In this document: one piece after another, positions 4,621 to 7,790 of the stretch | Numbering within the stretch: the first letter of the stretch is position 1 | Layout of the letters: every line of letters begins with the position of its first letter | The notes under the pieces: model-generated | Databases searched by the model: none | The model's input: only the letters and a program-made list of their open reading frames with translations | Told to the model about the DNA's origin: nothing | Source: Candidatus Sifarchaeum subterraneum | GTDB taxonomy: Archaea > Asgardarchaeota > Sifarchaeia > Sifarchaeales > Sifarchaeaceae | DNA: 7,790 nt | Assembly (NCBI GenBank): GCA_016292335.1 | Contig: JAECRX010000198.1 | Coordinates: 1-7,790 of the forward strand | Direction of reading: 5' to 3' | Program-made: the position numbers and the translations under genes

Positions 4621-5880
4621 TCAGGCTATTGCCTTCATGTTCTCTTCTTTATCTTTATCAACTAATTTTTCTAGTAATTCTAATTTAGGTTCGATATTAA
4701 TGGGTTTCTTTACGAGGATTGAAAGTGAATCCAATGCCTTAAAACCAGTTCCAGTGACACCTAGTACTACTTTTTCATCTTTATCTATTTCCCCATTCTC
4801 AATAAGTTGGATTAAAGCAGCTAAAGTGACCGTACCTGCACCTTCAGAAAAGATCCCTTCAGTTGAAGCAAGAAGTTTCGCAGCTTGTAGAACTTCTTGG
4901 TCAGTGGGGGCGTAAGCTGTTCCGCCAGATTTCCTAATAAGAGAAACGGTATAATCTCCATGAGCAGGGTTGCCAATGGCAAGACTATGAACGATTGTAT
5001 CAGGATTCTCAACAGGGATCATATGTGTATTATTTCTGACAGCATTAACAATGGGAGCACATCCAATAGGTTGGGAACCTGAGACTCGTGGGATCTCCTC
5101 GGAGGATACCAAATCAAGTTTTATTAGTTCTGAAAAACCTTTATATACAGAACATAGAAGTCCGCCACTTCCTAGTGGTAAAATAATATGGTCTGGAAGG
5201 GTCCATCCCATTTGTTCAGCAATTTCGTATGACATGGTCTTGCTACCTTCAACATAGTAGCTCCGGATATTGATATTGACAAGTCCCCAACCATATTTTT
5301 CAGCTGCTATAATTCCAAGAGCGAAAGCTTCATCATAGGTGCCCTTGATTCCTATAATTTTTGCCCCATATAATGACATCTGAATGATTTTGTTTAATTC
5401 TATTGTCTCGGGAACCAATATGAAACAGCGTAGTCCCACTTTTGCTGCGTGAGCAGCCACTGATGCAGCCAAATTGCCTGTGGATGCACATCCTACAACA
5501 TTGATCCCGAATTCCAAACACTTAGAAATTCCAACTGAAGCAGGTCTATCCTTAAACGAAAGGGAAGGATTTACAGTATCATCTTTGACGTAGAGCTCTT
5601 TAATCCCGATCAATTCTCCAAGACGCTTACATTTATGAAGGGGAGTTCCACCATCTCCAAGAGAAACCATTTTGGAATAATCTTCGATAGGAAGTAATTC
5701 TATATAGCGCCATAAATCGAACGGCCTTTTTTCAAACTTCTTAATAGATATTACTTCTTTTAGGGTCTCATAATCATATTCCACTTCAAGTGGGCCCCAA
5801 CAATTCTTACATGCAGAAATGGGAAGTTTCGGATATTTTTTGCCGCAATCCATACATACCAAGCCGGCTACTCTTTCCAT
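4621..5880 (-). CDS. thrC: Threonine synthase, PLP-dependent, zinc-ribbon N-terminus (copy 1)
   Basis: Threonine synthase converts O-phospho-L-homoserine to L-threonine, the last step of threonine biosynthesis, in the cytoplasm. The 419-residue protein opens with a zinc ribbon (C9, C12, C24, C27) common in archaeal members. The PLP lysine is K110 in SLSFKDRPA, the substrate loop is ASTGN (132-136) and the PLP-phosphate loop is LGSGGLL (236-242), followed by the full fold-type II domain. I chose ATG 5880 over the in-frame TTG 5886 because GGTGAT (5891-5886), complementary to the archaeal 16S end, lies five bases upstream, and because the paralogue at 7528 aligns from that residue. A close, inverted second copy begins at 7528 and shares a 95-nt identical block. 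ThrC relatives can have other substrates, for example cysteate synthase in some methanogens, so one copy may be specialised. Confidence 0.9.
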   Translation of the reverse strand: MERVAGLVCMDCGKKYPKLPISACKNCWGPLEVEYDYETLKEVISIKKFEKRPFDLWRYIELLPIEDYSKMVSLGDGGTPLHKCKRLGELIGIKELYVKDDTVNPSLSFKDRPASVGISKCLEFGINVVGCASTGNLAASVAAHAAKVGLRCFILVPETIELNKIIQMSLYGAKIIGIKGTYDEAFALGIIAAEKYGWGLVNINIRSYYVEGSKTMSYEIAEQMGWTLPDHIILPLGSGGLLCSVYKGFSELIKLDLVSSEEIPRVSGSQPIGCAPIVNAVRNNTHMIPVENPDTIVHSLAIGNPAHGDYTVSLIRKSGGTAYAPTDQEVLQAAKLLASTEGIFSEGAGTVTLAALIQLIENGEIDKDEKVVLGVTGTGFKALDSLSILVKKPINIEPKLELLEKLVDKDKEENMKAIA

Positions 5881-5900
5881 TACCAATCACCATGAATTAT

Positions 5901-5943
5901 GAGTATTACTCAAAGTCATAAATTGTACTTCAGAAAATTTCTG
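5901..5943 (-). promoter_or_regulatory. Two short perfect palindromes in the threonine synthase leader
   Basis: GAGTA-T-TACTC (5901-5911) and CAGAAA-A-TTTCTG (5931-5943) are odd-length inverted repeats, about 20 bases apart, between the TATA box and the start codon. They may be operator sites for a dimeric repressor or small hairpins. AT-rich DNA produces such words by chance, so support is modest. Confidence 0.3.
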
Positions 5944-5978
5944 TTAATAATTAATAATGTTTTAGATTTAATGTTGGA

Positions 5979-5992
5979 TTTATATATATTTT
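5979..5992 (-). promoter_or_regulatory. TATA box of threonine synthase copy 1
   Basis: AAAATATATATAAA on the - strand is the strongest TATA element in the window. It predicts a start near 5955 and a leader of about 75 bases, long for an archaeal message and containing the two palindromes at 5901-5943. Confidence 0.55.
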
Positions 5993-6108
5993 TGGATAGA
6001 AAAAACCGCAAAATATTATTGAGGGTAATAGAAAATAGCTTAATTCTTCATTAAATTTGTCTTTTCTTGTAAAGACAAATGAAAAAATTTTGATACGTTC
6101 TCAGGTGA

Positions 6109-6568
6109 ATGAAAAAAAGCCATAAATTTCTAGGATTGGATAAAGAATTTATGGATATAAAGTCCACTGCACTTCATTGGCACCTCGGTGCCAACGCTTT
6201 TTTTGCACATCTCGAAAATTGCAATTTAGCGCAAATGATGGAGAAAGTGAATTAAACGCTCATAGATATAGCAATGGATATGAAGAACCCCGATTTTTTC
6301 AGGAGAGGAGTAACAGTAGTCATCAATTTTAAAGATGTGCCCTATTATAGGGATGAAAACGAAACAGGCGTGTTAAGGGCAAACAGACTCCCTAGCACTT
6401 CTTATGTCCACAGATATGCCACAATTTACGTAGCAGAAGAGGGACACCACCTTACTTTGGAGATTTCCCCCTGGGCCAATTTACAACGAAAAAATAAATC
6501 ATGGAGCAGTTAATCTTCAAGGCAAGGAAAGTAATCCAGATAAAATACTGCCTTTACTGATTCAATAA
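6109..6568 (+). pseudogene. Decayed transposase remnant (DDE-type, family uncertain)
   Basis: An ATG at 6109, directly after AGGTGA, opens a frame broken by TAA at 6253-6255 and continuing in the same register through 6513. The second part contains VINFKDVPYYRD, then RANRLPSTSYVHRYATIYVAEEGHHLTLEI, which resembles the N-terminal catalytic part of archaeal DDE transposases (an 'IDxxDxPYYG ... TSxxHRYATxYV ... RLTL' pattern recalled from the family). The expected first catalytic Asp would be the Asn in VINF. Coding similarity then appears to shift by one frame at the C5 run 6467-6471, continuing as NLQGKESNPDKILPLLIQ to the stop at 6566-6568. The rest of a normal-length transposase is missing. 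No terminal inverted repeats or target duplications were found. It reads as an old, dead element. Confidence 0.6.
6177..6204 (+). terminator. Hairpin plus T7, terminator-like, inside the transposase remnant
   Basis: TTGGCAC (6177-6183) pairs perfectly with GTGCCAA (6188-6194) around CTCG, and after CGC there are seven T residues (6198-6204). It has the shape of a bacterial intrinsic terminator. It lies within the decayed coding frame, so it may be coincidental or may shield neighbours from read-through. Confidence 0.45.
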
Positions 6569-6581
6569 TTGCTGTTCAGAC

Positions 6582-6899
6582 CTATCGTCCGATGTTTAGC
6601 AGTTTTTCAAATAATTGGATATTAAACTTGGAAGATATAGAATATTTGACATCATATGATCGATCAGTCTTTTCTAGAATATTATTGTCTTCCAAGATGT
6701 CAAGATGATATCGAATAGTTCTATATGATTTTTTAAGGATTTTTGACATTTGGTGGGGGTTACAGGGAGAATTTCGTAAAAGTTGGATAATTTCGACTCT
6801 GGTAAATCCCCCCTTTCCTTGGAAGAATGGCAGTTTGTGTTCCACGAAATATTTTTCTATTGGATTACCCTCTTTCCTGATATTTTTTAATGAGATCAT
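6582..6899 (-). CDS. Small winged-helix transcriptional regulator (ArsR-like)
   Basis: The 105-residue protein has one winged helix-turn-helix domain. A first helix GFTRVEIIQLL (31-41) is followed by the helix-turn-helix NPHQMSKILKKSYRTIRYHLDILEDNNILEK (residues 47-77; recognition helix about 58-70) and a wing, YDVKYSIS. The pattern 'T-x-R-x-H-L-x-x-L' is typical of archaeal ArsR/HTH_20-type regulators. No metal-binding or ligand domain is visible, so the signal is unknown. The TATA box CTATAAAA (6918-6925) puts the transcription start within a few bases of the ATG, so the message is probably leaderless or nearly so; GTGAT at 6905-6909 is a weak ribosome site. An inverted repeat over that TATA box suggests self-repression. 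The stop lies 13 bases from the convergent transposase remnant. Confidence 0.8.
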   Translation of the reverse strand: MISLKNIRKEGNPIEKYFVEHKLPFFQGKGGFTRVEIIQLLRNSPCNPHQMSKILKKSYRTIRYHLDILEDNNILEKTDRSYDVKYSISSKFNIQLFEKLLNIGR

Positions 6900-6913
6900 G
6901 AGATCACTTCAAA

Positions 6914-6935
6914 TTAGTTTTATAGATTAAACTAA
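6914..6935. promoter_or_regulatory. Palindromic candidate operator over the regulator's TATA box
   Basis: TTAGTTT (6914-6920) and AAACTAA (6929-6935) form a seven-base inverted repeat with an eight-base spacer that covers the - strand TATA element CTATAAAA (6918-6925). A dimeric winged-helix protein bound here would block TBP access. No second copy of this repeat was found near either threonine synthase gene. Confidence 0.45.
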
Positions 6936-7262
6936 ACTTAATATGATCCTAAGAAGCATATTAATTCTTAAGCTTTCTAGTAAAATTCTCCTCATTTCCC
7001 TAAAAAAACAAAAATTTAATTTTTGATTTGATTGAATGTTTTTTGTAATGTATGATTTTTTCAAACCTCCGACCAGGAGTAGGGACATAAGGAATTTAGA
7101 CGATTTCAAACTATTAAAATAGTCATATTATTCCGATAATACCTCTATTTTTAAAAAATCTCCCGAAAAAAATCCTTAATTTTTGTTCTTGAGGCTAATT
7201 TTTGAGAAATTCAAACTCATCGATAGAAATTATCCTTCTCTCCATTTGTCCTAGAGCTGAGG

Positions 7263-7273
7263 CTATATATACA
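7263..7273 (+). promoter_or_regulatory. Orphan TATA element, possible small RNA promoter
   Basis: CTATATATACA is a good TATA match but lies about 260 bases before the next start codon, far beyond the usual archaeal distance. The only ATG frame between (7381-7425) codes 14 residues and lacks a ribosome site. It could drive a small RNA or a long leader, or be chance. Confidence 0.3.
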
Positions 7274-7477
7274 CAGAATGCCTGAGAAGAAATTTTTCTT
7301 TTCCCTCCTCCGTTTATCGTTCCCTCCTTTTTAAATCTTCAGCAAACAGAAGTAAAGAATCGAAAAAAATCATTGAAAAAATGACTTTTATGAATCTCAG
7401 TAATAAAAAGTCACCGAAACATTAATAAGATTAATATGCCAGTGGAATACAAGAATTCAAAGATTACCTTCAGGCAT

Positions 7478-7490
7478 TTTATTTAAAAAA
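7478..7490 (+). promoter_or_regulatory. TATA box of threonine synthase copy 2
   Basis: TTTATTTAAAAAA lies about 40-50 bases before the ATG, predicting a short leader with AGGCGG (7515-7520) as ribosome binding site. Promoter and leader share no obvious similarity with those of copy 1. Confidence 0.45.
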
Positions 7491-7527
7491 ATTATTATCT
7501 AAATTCATAATTAAAGGCGGCTTAAGA

Positions 7528-7790
7528 ATGGATTATGTCTTAGGTCTCAAATGCACAGAATGTGGAGAAAGATATCCAAAACTTCCAGTTTCAGTATGCG
7601 CTAACTGTTGGGGTCCACTTGAAGTGGAATATGATTATGAGGCCCTAAAAGAAGTAATATCCATTAAGGAATTTGAAAAAAGGCCGTTCGATTTATGGCG
7701 CTATATAGAATTACTTCCTATCGAAGATTATTCCAAAATGGTTTCTCTTGGAGATGGTGGAACTCCTCTTCATAGATGCAAACGTCTGGA
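7528..7790 (+). CDS. thrC: Threonine synthase paralogue, 5' part only (copy 2)
   Basis: The first 87 codons of a second threonine synthase run off the right edge. The zinc ribbon C9, C12, C24, C27 is intact, followed by the same NCWGPLEVEYDYE, KRPFDLWRYIELLP and GDGGTPLH segments as copy 1. Orientation is opposite to copy 1, and the start codons are about 1.65 kb apart. Nucleotide identity is uneven: 32 differences in the first 87 bases, 4 in the next 150 (including 95 identical bases, 7672-7766), then 5 in the last 26. The PLP lysine and the rest of the catalytic domain lie outside the window, so activity cannot be judged. It could be an isoenzyme or a specialised paralogue. Confidence 0.88.
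   Translation, partial: MDYVLGLKCTECGERYPKLPVSVCANCWGPLEVEYDYEALKEVISIKEFEKRPFDLWRYIELLPIEDYSKMVSLGDGGTPLHRCKRL

Larger units (their letters stand above)
6936..7527. other. AT-rich intergenic region without a recognisable gene
   Basis: I see no gene I can support here. It contains adjacent short inverted repeats ACTATT-AA-AATAGT (7110-7123) and TATTAT-TCCG-ATAATA (7126-7141), an orphan TATA element (7263-7273), a direct repeat TTCCCTCCT (7301-7309 and 7320-7328) and the promoter of the right-hand threonine synthase. Confidence 0.6.

Noticed and set aside
5881..5886. TTG start for threonine synthase two codons upstream
   Set aside because: It overlaps the ribosome binding site GGTGAT, and the paralogue aligns from the ATG at 5880.
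6216..6227. Perfect 12-base palindrome AAATTGCAATTT
   Set aside because: It lies inside the transposase remnant, is AT-rich and has no partner site or promoter next to it.
6927..7109. 60-residue frame on the - strand with a hydrophobic N-terminal stretch
   Set aside because: It starts at TTG without a ribosome site, lies in AT-rich DNA, overlaps the regulator's promoter and operator region, and matches no family I know.
1..7790. CRISPR array or other regular repeat array
   Set aside because: No series of regularly spaced identical repeats is present; the only long repeat is the inverted threonine synthase pair.

Overview
The window reads as AT-rich archaeal DNA, most likely from an Asgard (Promethearchaeota) archaeon. 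Three things point there: a stand-alone two-domain gelsolin protein of the type known from Asgard archaea; a tRNA-Tyr with C1-G72, an encoded CCA and bulge-helix-bulge introns; and archaeal promoter (TATA) and oligo-T terminator signals. I cannot place it to class. The first ten bases match the 3' end of the common Illumina adapter, so the left edge is probably a contig end.

Layout, left to right. 1-324 holds no convincing gene, only a possible decayed frame. Next come two DNA-repair genes on the + strand: an endonuclease III (325-969) whose second iron-sulfur Cys position is His, and a stand-alone LigD-type 3'-phosphoesterase (1133-1594). A structured leader follows, then a tRNA-Tyr(GUA) split by three introns (1750-1973). 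A two-gene + strand operon encodes an archaeal thiolase (2123-3280) and its DUF35 zinc-ribbon/OB-fold partner (3285-3695), as used in acyl-CoA condensation and typically in the mevalonate pathway. Convergent to it on the - strand lie the two-domain gelsolin (3889-4497) and, upstream of that, threonine synthase (4621-5880).

From 5881 rightwards the DNA is accessory in character. It contains a decayed transposase (about 6109-6568) with one in-frame stop, one frameshift and an internal terminator-like hairpin. A small winged-helix regulator (6582-6899, - strand) follows, with a palindromic candidate operator over its own TATA box. About 630 bases without a recognisable gene come next. At the right edge is the 5' part of a second, inverted threonine synthase gene (7528 onward).

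The most notable observations are the three-intron tRNA-Tyr, whose introns fit bulge-helix-bulge geometry and rebuild a perfect 77-nt cloverleaf; an L7Ae-type kink-loop in its first intron; and the mosaic similarity of the two inverted threonine synthase genes, where a 95-nt identical block is flanked by strongly diverged sequence, as expected from gene conversion. I see no clearly new multi-gene system.
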